Below are positions 9,953 to 17,723 of a stretch of DNA of 64,000 nucleotides, piece after piece. The first letter of the stretch is position 1. Every line of letters begins with the position of its first letter. The notes below the pieces were generated by a model. That model ran no database searches. It saw only the letters and a list, made by a program, of their open reading frames with translations, and was not told where the DNA came from. The translations under genes were made by a program, and so were the position numbers. Origin of the DNA: Aureococcus anophagefferens (taxonomy: Eukaryota > Sar > Pelagophyceae > Pelagomonadales > Pelagomonadaceae); assembly GCF_000186865.1 (NCBI RefSeq), contig NW_008705590.1:361702-425701 (forward strand). The letters run 5' to 3'.

Positions 9953-10828
9953 ATGCTCACCAGCATGATTCGCAGCGCGACTCGCAGCATGACTCGCAGC
10001 ACGAGCCGCCTGCTGCTCCGCAGCGTCGCGCTCGCGGCCGCGTGCGCCGGCCTCCGGTGCGCGCCGCGCCGCGCTTTGCCGTCGCCGCGGCGCATCCGGC
10101 GAAGCAGTAGCATTACGATGCTCCGCAACCAGGACCGGCCCGAGCTGCTGCTCTTCGTCGGCGCCGAGGCCTACGCCGACGGCGCGGCGCCGCGGCCCGG
10201 CGCGGAGCGGCTCGTCGCCGAGGCCGCGGCCGCGGGGACGCCGTCCGTCTGGCTCGTCGAGGATGGCGGCGGCGCGCCGGAGTCGACGCTCCCCGCGACG
10301 CCCTGGCCCGAGGGCGCGCCGGCCGCGCCGTGCCCGCTCGCGCTGCAGCTCGCGCGCGAGGGCGTCCAGATCGCGCCCGACGCCTTCGGCGGCAGCGACG
10401 GCTTCGGCCGCGGCCGGCAGATGCCCGAGCGCGCGCCGCTGCCCGCGCGCTGCGTCGTCGTCGCCGCGGACCGCGCGTCCTGCGTCGCCGGCCGGTCCGC
10501 GGGCATGCGCGTCGTCGGCCTGTCCTACGACGACGACCTCGCCGACGCCGCGGACGTCGTCGTCGGCGAGCTCGAGGACGACTGGGACTGCGTGACCTTC
10601 GACGGGTTGCACACGCCGGGCGACTACTGGCTCAACCCGCCCACGCCCCGCAGCCCCGACGGCCTCCACACGAACCCGAACACGGGCGAGGTCGTCGAGC
10701 TCGACGCCTTCCGCGCCGTCGACGTCGCGCCCCTCGACGACGGCGACGGCCTCACGGACGACGAGCGGCGGATCTTGGCGGAGCTGAAGGTGGAGCTCGC
10801 GGCGTTCGACGAGGAGGAGCCAGCGTAA
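9953..10828 (+). CDS. HAD-like hydrolase-related protein, probably organelle-targeted
   Basis: 291 residues from the ATG at 9953, 87 bases from the start of the divergent sulfotransferase gene. The first ~55 residues are rich in Arg and Ser with few acidic residues, like a transit peptide; mature sequence probably begins near the inner Met at 10118. The core reads ELLLFVGAEAYADG, then RCVVVAADRASCVAGRSAGMRVVGL and DDDLADAADVVV. The AGMRVVGL-to-ADVVV order is typical of the C-terminal half of haloacid-dehalogenase-fold proteins. The catalytic DxD of true HAD phosphatases is not evident, so activity is doubtful. The C-terminus holds a Pro-rich DGLHTPGDYWLNPP segment. The substrate is unknown. 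Confidence 0.45.
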   Translation: MLTSMIRSATRSMTRSTSRLLLRSVALAAACAGLRCAPRRALPSPRRIRRSSSITMLRNQDRPELLLFVGAEAYADGAAPRPGAERLVAEAAAAGTPSVWLVEDGGGAPESTLPATPWPEGAPAAPCPLALQLAREGVQIAPDAFGGSDGFGRGRQMPERAPLPARCVVVAADRASCVAGRSAGMRVVGLSYDDDLADAADVVVGELEDDWDCVTFDGLHTPGDYWLNPPTPRSPDGLHTNPNTGEVVELDAFRAVDVAPLDDGDGLTDDERRILAELKVELAAFDEEEPA

Positions 10829-10846
10829 GTAGTCATCTTAGAGTGC

Positions 10847-10891
10847 GCTTATCCAGGGGGGGTCGCGGGGTACCTCGGCGAACCGAGCCAG
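10847..10891. repeat. 45-base dispersed repeat, copy A
   Basis: Starts GCTTATCCAGGGGG and ends CGAACCGAGCCAG, about 18 bases after the stop codon of the HAD-like gene. A second copy, differing at about four positions, is at 56225-56269, also downstream of a stop codon. The 3' part can form a 5-base-pair hairpin (CTCGG, loop CGAA, CCGAG). In copy B the one stem change keeps pairing as a U-G wobble. Confidence 0.65.
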
Positions 10892-11216
10892 TCTTCTTAG
10901 AGGGTCCTGTGGTGTCCTGCACTAGTGCCCTGGTCATCATGATCATGAGGTGGTTTCGAATCTCGCGCTTGCCAGTAGTTTTAAACGCCAACTGCCGGAG
11001 GGGAGTTTGAAATGTCGAGGACTGGGGGCACCGTTGGCTGGATACTAGCTCGATGGTACGCTGCGTGCAGGCGTGGGGTTAAGGGCTATGAGGGGGAAAG
11101 TCCGTGTGGGGCTGGTGAACCTCACCATCGACCCAGCGCCAGTTTGTTACCCCCCATTTTGAAGGTCGAGCAATTCAATCGACAAACGAGTACTGTCGTT
11201 GGTGGCGGCGCGTCGT

Positions 11217-11270
11217 CTCGCGACGCGCGTGACCCACACAGCTCGCGACGCGCGTGACCCACACAGCTCG
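11217..11270. repeat. 25-base tandem duplication upstream of cyclin B
   Basis: Two exact, adjacent copies of a unit beginning CTCGCGACGCGCGTGACC, plus a 4-base partial third. They end 9 bases before the cyclin ATG. Each copy contains a GCGCGTGACCC box that could be a paired regulatory site. Confidence 0.75.
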
Positions 11271-11279
11271 TACGACGCC

Positions 11280-12487
11280 ATGCCCCTCACGCGAGCCCAG
11301 CGCAACGCGGCGGCGGACCAGGACGCCAGCGCCGACGCGCCGGCGGCGTCGTCGAGCCAGGCTCCGGCGCGACGAGCGTTCGGCGCCGTCGACAACCAGC
11401 GAAAAGGCAAGCGCAAAGCGGCCGCGAAGAAGGAGCCCGCGCGCGAGGTCCACGACCGCGTCCACTATTTTTCCTCGCGCGCGCGCGCTCGCGAACCGCG
11501 TTCGAACCGCGCGCTTTGAACGGAACCGTCGCTCCCCTCTCCGCGCGAACCACGCCCCCAAACACGCCCCCAAAAACCCTCCGTCGACCATAGGCCGAGG
11601 CCCCCGCGTTGAAACGACAACGGGACGTGCGCTACGCCGTCGACAAGGACGAGTCCGACGACCCCCAGGCCGTCACGGACTACGTCGTCGACTTGTACAA
11701 ATACTACCGCGACGCCGAGGAGAAGCGGCCCATGGAGCTCTACATGGAGTTCCAGCAGGACATCAACCCGAAGATGCGGGGCATCCTCGTGGACTGGCTC
11801 GTCGAGGTGCACCTGAAGTTCAAGATGCTCCAGCCGACGATCTACCTCACGGTGCAGATCATCGACCGCTACCTGAGCGCGAAGCAGATCGACCGGAACC
11901 AGCTCCAGCTGCTGGGCGTCGCGGCGCTCTTCATCGCGAGCAAGTACGAGGAGATCTACCCGCCCGAGGTCGCCGACTGCACCTACATCACGGACCACGC
12001 GTACGACGCGCAGGACGTGCTCGACATGGAGATGACGATCCTCCGCGAGCTCGACTGGAACATCTCGTCGCCGAGCGCGCACCACTGGCTCGTGCGCCTC
12101 GCGCGCGTCGCCCGCGCGCCCAAGTCCGCGGCGGACCGCGCGGAGTACTTCGCGCAGCGCATGCTCCAGGAGTACGCGATGCTCGAGTACAAGCCGTCGC
12201 TCCTCGCGGCGGCGGCCGCGCACCTCGCGTTCGTCGCCGACGAGGGCTGCGACGACGGCTGGCCCCGGGCCTGCGAGCGGCTCACGGGCTACACGGACGT
12301 CGAGCTCTACCCCTGCTGCAAGGCCATCTCCTACCACATCAACCGCGCGGCCAAGGACGACGCGAAGCGGCAGCTCGTCGCGTGCAAGAAGAAGTTCTCG
12401 CGCCACGACTTCTCCACCGTGTCCTTCGGCAAGTGCCCCGTGCTCAAGCGACCGAAGCTCATCGACCTCCCGGACCTCGCCGACTAG
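11280..12487 (+). CDS. CCNB: mitotic B-type cyclin, two exons
   Basis: Exon 1 is 11280-11447 and exon 2 is 11594-12487, with a 146-base phase-0 GT-AG intron; the product is 353 residues. The N-terminus has RRAFGAVDN at about residue 36, a destruction-box-like R-x2-F-x4-N as in B cyclins (Phe instead of the usual Leu), followed by a Lys-rich stretch. Exon 2 gives the B-cyclin lead-in DDPQAVTDYVVDLYKYYRD and the cyclin-box core MRGILVDWLVEVHLKF near residues 117-132, with the C-terminal box after it. The role is activation of CDK1 for mitosis. Exon 2 alone lacks an ATG, which together with the phase match supports the upstream exon. Confidence 0.9.
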
Positions 12488-12677
12488 CCCCGCCTCGCCT
12501 CCGACGCTCGCCGGCGCGACGGCGGACGCGCGCGCCGCGCGCGCGGGCCCGAGCCCGGTAAGAGCCCCCGACGCTAGCACGCGAGCGACCTAGAGGAGCG
12601 GCCCAGAGTCGGCGACGTCCTCCAAAGACAGCAAAAATCCCCGCTCTTAGGAAGCGACGACCGCAAAAAAAAAAACG

Positions 12678-14003
12678 TTACAAAAACGGCCGCAGGAGCG
12701 GCCGGAGCGGGCCGAGCCACCAGGGCGGCGCCGCGGCGTCCGGCGCGCGCGCGTCCGCGGCGAGCGCGCGCCACTCCGCGGCGAGCGCGCGGCCGAGGCC
12801 CGCGTCGCGGGGCAGGAGCACGGCGCCGAGCTCGAGGTCGCGGTCCCGCGACCGCGCGTTGAAGTTCGACGACCCGAGGACCGTCGCGGCGACGCGGCCC
12901 TCCTCGAAGAGCCAGACGCCCTTGCCGTGGAACGTGCCCGGCCCGGCCCACTCCCGGAGCCGCCCCGCGGGCCCGAGGCGCGCCGCGAGGTCCCGCGCGC
13001 ACGCCGCGTGGCCGAGGGGCACGGCGCGTTTCGCGCCGGTCGCGGACCCGAAGCCGTGCGTCTCCGCCGACGGCACCAAAACGTCGACGGGCGCGTCCGA
13101 CGCCGCGAGCGCCGCGGCGACGTCCTCGGGCGGGTTCACGTAGGCCGTCGCCAGGCCCAATGCGTCGAAGCCGCGGGGCTCCAGGACGGCCGCGAGCGCC
13201 TTCGACTCCAGGTCTAAGCCCGCGCTGCCCAGCTGCATCGTCGGCACGAGGACGCTCCGGGGTTTTGCCCGCGTCCAGCGCGCGCTCCTCGGCCCGACCT
13301 TGGCGGCCCGCGGCGCGACGCGCCGCGGCGGCTCCGGGCCGGGCCGGCGGCAGTGTTTCGCGAGCCGCGCCGCGAGCGCCGCGTAGTCGGCGTCCGCGTC
13401 CGCCAGGATCGCGACGAGGTCGTGGTGCCAGGCGGCGACGCGCGCGTCGCGCACGACGACGCAGCGGTCCCGCCGCGTCGAGAAGTACTCGTCGCTCAAA
13501 TTCGCGGACGACAGCACGACGACGTCGTCGACGGCGAAGACCTTGACGTGGTGCACGCCCAGGATCTCGTTGACGAGGCCCCGCAGGGGCCGCGGCGCGC
13601 AGTCCAGCGCGCGCTGCAGCGCCGCGCCGCCGAGGCGCGGCGTCTCGAAGAGCCGCACGGCGGCGCCGCGGTCCGCGACGCGCGCGAGCGTGCTCACGGA
13701 CGTGCGGCCCGCGCCGTCGGCGCGCCGCGCGCGCGCCGCGTCGAGCACGACCGTCACTTTGGCGTCCCGCGCGGCCATGGCGCCCTCGACGGCGGCCGCG
13801 AGGTCCTGCTCCAGCGCGCCCGTGCCCCAGTAGAGCGCCGACAGCGAGATGCGCGACCGCGCGCCGCGGCACGCCGTCAGCAGCGACTCGTAGAAGTCGC
13901 GGGGCGTCGCCAGCACCTCGACCGAATTTGGCGTGATCTCGAAGCTTCGCAGGCCCTGGCGCTGCAGCGCACGGCGCAGCGATTGGGCCGCGAGACGGCT
14001 CAT
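12678..14003 (-). CDS. PGS1: CDP-diacylglycerol--glycerol-3-phosphate 3-phosphatidyltransferase (PGP synthase)
   Basis: 441 residues in one exon from an ATG. This is a phospholipase-D-superfamily enzyme that makes phosphatidylglycerophosphate from CDP-DAG and glycerol-3-phosphate, the first committed step to phosphatidylglycerol and cardiolipin, usually in mitochondria. The N-terminal SRLAAQSLRRALQRQGLRSF is an Arg-rich, acid-free targeting segment. HKD motif 1 is HHVKVFAVDD followed by SSANLSDEYF (about residues 148-172). Motif 2 is FHGKGVWLF followed by GSSNFNARSRDRDLE (about 364-400); as in other PGS1 proteins, motif 2 lacks the Asp. The gene ends 190 bases from cyclin B, tail to tail, and an 11-base A run (T on the coding strand) follows the stop. 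Confidence 0.9.
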   Translation of the reverse strand: MSRLAAQSLRRALQRQGLRSFEITPNSVEVLATPRDFYESLLTACRGARSRISLSALYWGTGALEQDLAAAVEGAMAARDAKVTVVLDAARARRADGAGRTSVSTLARVADRGAAVRLFETPRLGGAALQRALDCAPRPLRGLVNEILGVHHVKVFAVDDVVVLSSANLSDEYFSTRRDRCVVVRDARVAAWHHDLVAILADADADYAALAARLAKHCRRPGPEPPRRVAPRAAKVGPRSARWTRAKPRSVLVPTMQLGSAGLDLESKALAAVLEPRGFDALGLATAYVNPPEDVAAALAASDAPVDVLVPSAETHGFGSATGAKRAVPLGHAACARDLAARLGPAGRLREWAGPGTFHGKGVWLFEEGRVAATVLGSSNFNARSRDRDLELGAVLLPRDAGLGRALAAEWRALAADARAPDAAAPPWWLGPLRPLLRPFL

Positions 14004-14092
14004 CGCGTCGGTGCCACAGTTTGTAAAGTCAATGAGCCTTCAAGTCCTCTTCACCTGGGTGTGCGACGCTGATTTGGGAAGCTGCGGTAGAA

Positions 14093-15112
14093 TTAGGCCC
14101 AGTCCTTACTAAAGTGCAGGGCTTCGAGGACTGCTCGGCAAGAAAAGTTGTGATTGTTGGTTGGATGAACCCACTCTATCCCTATCGCCGCGAAGCGGGA
14201 GAGACGAAGGAAATTGTCGCCATAGGGGGACTCAGTGAGGACGGCTTCCTCGAAACATACCTTCGGCAAGAAATCGGTATAATCAATCACGGAAGCCCAA
14301 TCGAAACTCGGTGTGCTTGCGACTAAAAGCGCAGGGAGTGGCAAGATTGAGTCGTCCGAACGTGAATCTAGTAATACGAAAGTATCGGCTTGTTCAAGGT
14401 TTGAATAATTCACAGTGGCATCACGAGCCAGATGTAAGCATTTTCCATCGCGTTTCCGCACCCAAGATACCGACACGCTGACCTCATTAGATTTGAAACC
14501 ATCAAGGATGACGTTGTGTCCATCAAGTAAGAAGCTTCCATCAGCTTGTGGTGAGAACGCGCCGACGTCAATGAGAAACGAGTCAACGCGGAGTTCCGTC
14601 CCTAAGGTGATCTCGAAGAGCCGTCCGGGTATAATGATGTCATCGCCATACTTCATCACGACGAGCGCGACATACCCATCGATTCCCAGAGGGGGTTGCA
14701 GGAAAAGGTCCAGGGGTGGGTTCGAGAGCCGCCGCATCCGGGCGTACTCCCGCTGCCCCACGAGAGCATCGACGCCGCCCAGAGTTCGGAGCGTCGCGGC
14801 CTCCGGGTACTCCCGCGCGGTGTGCGCGTTCCACAGCGTTTCGGCGCGCGCAATTTTCTTCATCGCTCGGGAGCACGCGGCCAGAGCGCTCAGGCTCTTC
14901 GGGTCGAGGAAGGTGCTCGCCAGCGTCGCGCCCGTCTGCGTCGCGGCGCGCGAGATGCGGCGCTTCGGCCGCCCGTCGTGCTGCGCCGCCATCGCCTCGC
15001 GCGATCGATCGATCGCGGCGCCGATCACCGTCCGGACCGACTCCGGCACGTCGTCGCGCTGCGCGTCGAGGAGGCGACGTCCTTCGTCTAACCAAGCGTG
15101 CAGCGCGTCCAT
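14093..15112 (-). CDS. F-box-like protein with lower-GC C-terminal half
   Basis: 339 residues from the ATG at 15112 (an upstream TTG in frame was ignored). Residues ~60-100 resemble an F-box helix set: FLDPKSLSALAACSRAMKKIA, then ETLWNAHTAREYP. The rest reads as a beta-rich domain (GYVALVVMKYGDDIIIPGRLFEITLG and similar). Base use changes within the gene: the F-box end is GC-rich like its neighbours, while 14100-14680 uses many A/T-ending codons. It may be an SCF ubiquitin-ligase adaptor. The domain after the F-box is unrecognised. Confidence 0.6.
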   Translation of the reverse strand: MDALHAWLDEGRRLLDAQRDDVPESVRTVIGAAIDRSREAMAAQHDGRPKRRISRAATQTGATLASTFLDPKSLSALAACSRAMKKIARAETLWNAHTAREYPEAATLRTLGGVDALVGQREYARMRRLSNPPLDLFLQPPLGIDGYVALVVMKYGDDIIIPGRLFEITLGTELRVDSFLIDVGAFSPQADGSFLLDGHNVILDGFKSNEVSVSVSWVRKRDGKCLHLARDATVNYSNLEQADTFVLLDSRSDDSILPLPALLVASTPSFDWASVIDYTDFLPKVCFEEAVLTESPYGDNFLRLSRFAAIGIEWVHPTNNHNFSCRAVLEALHFSKDWA

Positions 15113-15248
15113 AGGGGTTGCTTTCAATCACCTCGAGCGCCGCAGCACCTCTGACATTGAAGTTTCAAAGTCGGGCAGCTATGGTCGCTTCGCCTCTGGA
15201 GTGACGGCAGCAGCCTAAGTACCTCGGGAGCGACGATCGATTAGCGGC

Positions 15249-17723
15249 ATGGTCGACTACTCGCGCTTCGAGCACATCGGGAGCAGCAGCGACGAGGACG
15301 AACAACCTGCGGAGCCCTGGGAAGCGCAGCAGCGACGTATTCAGGAACGAATGGCGGGGGGGGGGGGTTTCTTCGTGCCGACGACGAAAGATTTAACGGC
15401 ACCTCGACTTGATCAGACGGGCTGGCGCCTCGACCTCCATCCCGAGGACATGGGCCGGGGGCTCAGACGCGTGTTCAGGCAGAACCCGCACACGTTCGAG
15501 CCCGTGGTGCACGAGCCGACGGGCACGGCGACGATGTGGGGGCTGCCTGACGAGGACGACGAGGGCGGCGGCATGGCGACGATGATGCGGCGCATGTCGA
15601 CGCAGTTCCTCTACATGGACCGGGAGACGCCCGAGCAGCAGTTCGTGAACGTCCTCGTGGAGCGGAAGCGCGGCGCGCTCGCCCGGGGCCGGGACGAGGC
15701 CGCGCAGGGCCGGGACCTCGTCGTCCGCGTCGCGCTCGCGGAGTTCTGGCGCCGCAGCAGCTTCGAGGAGCTCGCGCCGTCCGTGTGGCGGCGCCTCCGC
15801 GTCAGCGGCGCGCTGAACCTGCAGCAGCTGCACGATCGCGTCCTCGGCCCGGCCATGGGCTGGGCGCGGAACTACCACGGCTACTTCTACACGGACTTCA
15901 CCGAGGGCGCGGTCTGGTGCCCCCTCGGCGAGTGCAACGCGGTGGACATGATGCACGCGAGCCACCTCATCGTCGGCGCGCTCGAGCCGAGCGAGACGAC
16001 GCTCGGCGAGCTCCTCCGGGAGCCGGGCGACAGGATTGGGTATACCTACGACCTAGGGGACTTCTTCGAGCACGTCATCACGTTGGAGGAGGTCGTCGAC
16101 GCGTCCGCGTCGACGGGCGCGGTCGCCGTGCTGGGCGGCGCCATGCGGTGCCCCAACGAGGACGGCGACGGCAACGCGAAGTACCAGGAGGAGGTCCTGG
16201 ACCACTGGCTCGCCTGCGAGGGCGTCGTCGGCGACGTCCCGCCGCGCTTCGCCGTCGGCGACCGCGTCTCGTTCTTCGAGTCGAAGGAATGCTTCGGGAC
16301 GCCGACGTGGAGCGCCGCCGTCGTCGTCCAAGGTCCCTTCTGGGGCGGCGACCGCGCGTGGGCCTACCGCGTCCGCAAGGACGACGACGGCGACTTCTAC
16401 TGCGTGCCGTGCGACCGCGACGACTTCGTGAAATCGCTGGACCCCGGCTGGCGTCCGCCGGACGAGTCGCGGGAGCGCGCCGCGGCCCGCGCTCTCCGCG
16501 ACGCGTGCTCGAAGCGCGTCGACGCCATGAACGTCCGCCCGGGCGCCTTCGACCCGGCGGAGTTCGACCTCGAGGCGTGCCGCGCGCGCGTCCGCGACGC
16601 CATCGGCTCCAAGGCCTCGGCCATGGAGGGCGCGAAGCAGTTCACGAGCGGCGGGGGCTCGGCGCCCTTCCCCGCCGCGCCGGGCCGCGCGACGACGCGG
16701 CAGGTCAACGGCGTCGAGGGCGGCTTCGCGCTGACCGAGACCGTGTCCACGCGGCCGGACCGGCGCGAGGAGCGCGTCTGCGCGACGTGCGGGTCCCCGA
16801 AGAACCTGAGCTCGTGCGCAAAGTGCAAAAGTATATTTTACTGCGGCGCGGCGTGCCAGCGCGAACACTGGAAAACGCACAAGGCGGACTGCGCGCGGCT
16901 CTTGGCCGAATACAGAGGTTACAAAAAGGAGAAGAAGAAAGCGGCGGCCGAGCAGGCGATCGAGCCGAACGCCTCGCCCGGGCCGGCGCGCTCGAAGGAG
17001 GAACTGGCACTACGACTCGGGCTGGATTCCAACCTGGAAAAAATGGAGGAGCCGGACGAGCGCGGCGCGGACGACGCGGACGCGCCGGACGGGCCCGGCG
17101 GCGGGAAGAAGAAGCCGCGGCGGCGCGGGGGCAAGAAGAAGAAGAAGGCCGCGGAAGCGAACGCGCCGCGCGCCGGAAAGTACCGCTTCGCCGTCGGCGA
17201 CTCCGTCCTTTGTTTGATAAGCGACGACGAAACTCGATGCCCCTGGAAGGCTGGCACCGTGATCGCGCTCGACTACAAGGAAAGCAATTGGACTGCGGGT
17301 AAAACGGTCCCTTACCAAGTCAAATTGGACGACGGCGAGCTCGTCTTCGCCCCCTTCGACAACGACACCTGCATCCGCGCGCCCCTCCGTTTTGCCGTCG
17401 GCGACATCGTGGAGTGCGACTCGACTCGCGTATTCCCGAGCCTGACCGACGTATTCCCGAGCCTGACCGACGGGAAACACCGAAAAAATTGGACGCGCGG
17501 GAGAGTCAGCTACGTGCATGTCACCCTCCAGAAAGGGGAGCTGGTTCGATGCTTTCCGTACGAAGTCGAGGTCGACAGCTCGGAATCCGCGTTCGACGCG
17601 CCGACGAGCGCGGGCATCTCCGTCGCCGCGCGGACGCGCGCGGCGCGACGATCTACGTGCACGAGGACCGCGAGGACCACGTCCGCGCCGCCGCCGGGTC
17701 GCGAGGCTAACGCCCGAGTTTAG
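15249..17723 (+). CDS. pRiA4b-ORF3-like domain + MYND zinc finger + RFAVGD repeats
   Basis: 824 residues as read. Residues ~135-290 match the plasmid pRiA4b ORF3-like fold: VWRRLRVSGALNLQQLHDRV, MGWARNYHGYFY, then YTYDLGDFFEHVITLEE. A MYND zinc finger follows near residue 515 (CATCG, CAKCKSIFYCGAACQ, HWKTHKADC). Three SH3/Tudor-like units each begin RFAVGD (about residues 335, 645 and 715). Unit 2 is complete, with PYQVKLDDGELVFAP. A Lys-rich linker precedes unit 2. Unit 3 contains a 7-residue duplication (VFPSLTD twice). After about 17610 the frame degenerates; the expected unit ending (GATIYVHEDREDHVRAA) reads in the next frame and stops at 17710, so one base is probably lost or gained. A run of 12 G lies at 15356-15367. 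The role is unknown, perhaps protein-interaction or chromatin-related. Confidence 0.7.
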   Translation: MVDYSRFEHIGSSSDEDEQPAEPWEAQQRRIQERMAGGGGFFVPTTKDLTAPRLDQTGWRLDLHPEDMGRGLRRVFRQNPHTFEPVVHEPTGTATMWGLPDEDDEGGGMATMMRRMSTQFLYMDRETPEQQFVNVLVERKRGALARGRDEAAQGRDLVVRVALAEFWRRSSFEELAPSVWRRLRVSGALNLQQLHDRVLGPAMGWARNYHGYFYTDFTEGAVWCPLGECNAVDMMHASHLIVGALEPSETTLGELLREPGDRIGYTYDLGDFFEHVITLEEVVDASASTGAVAVLGGAMRCPNEDGDGNAKYQEEVLDHWLACEGVVGDVPPRFAVGDRVSFFESKECFGTPTWSAAVVVQGPFWGGDRAWAYRVRKDDDGDFYCVPCDRDDFVKSLDPGWRPPDESRERAAARALRDACSKRVDAMNVRPGAFDPAEFDLEACRARVRDAIGSKASAMEGAKQFTSGGGSAPFPAAPGRATTRQVNGVEGGFALTETVSTRPDRREERVCATCGSPKNLSSCAKCKSIFYCGAACQREHWKTHKADCARLLAEYRGYKKEKKKAAAEQAIEPNASPGPARSKEELALRLGLDSNLEKMEEPDERGADDADAPDGPGGGKKKPRRRGGKKKKKAAEANAPRAGKYRFAVGDSVLCLISDDETRCPWKAGTVIALDYKESNWTAGKTVPYQVKLDDGELVFAPFDNDTCIRAPLRFAVGDIVECDSTRVFPSLTDVFPSLTDGKHRKNWTRGRVSYVHVTLQKGELVRCFPYEVEVDSSESAFDAPTSAGISVAARTRAARRSTCTRTARTTSAPPPGREANARV
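17430..17471 (+). repeat. 21-base in-frame tandem duplication
   Basis: Two exact copies of GTATTCCCGAGCCTGACCGA plus C, adding VFPSLTD twice inside the third RFAVGD unit of the MYND gene. Copies are identical, so the event is recent or maintained. Confidence 0.85.

Larger units (their letters stand above)
10829..11279. other. 451-base intergenic stretch without a recognised gene
   Basis: This lies between the HAD-like gene and cyclin B. Base composition is more balanced than in the genes. It holds the first copy of a 45-base dispersed repeat (10847-10891) and a 25-base tandem duplication (11217-11270). The region 10950-11160 has stops in all frames and no tRNA fold I could build. It presumably includes the 3' end of the HAD-like transcript and the cyclin promoter. 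Confidence 0.5.

Noticed and set aside
10893..10915. Possible 18S rRNA fragment (CTTCTTAGAGGG)
   Set aside because: Only about 12 bases agree with the conserved 18S segment, and the following sequence diverges.
10945..10975. tRNA-like T-loop (TTTCGAATC)
   Set aside because: The flanking bases do not form a T stem, and no acceptor or anticodon arm can be built.
11090..11110. GGAAAGTCCG resembling the start of bacterial-type RNase P RNA
   Set aside because: Ten bases only; none of the other conserved RNase P blocks follow at the right spacing.
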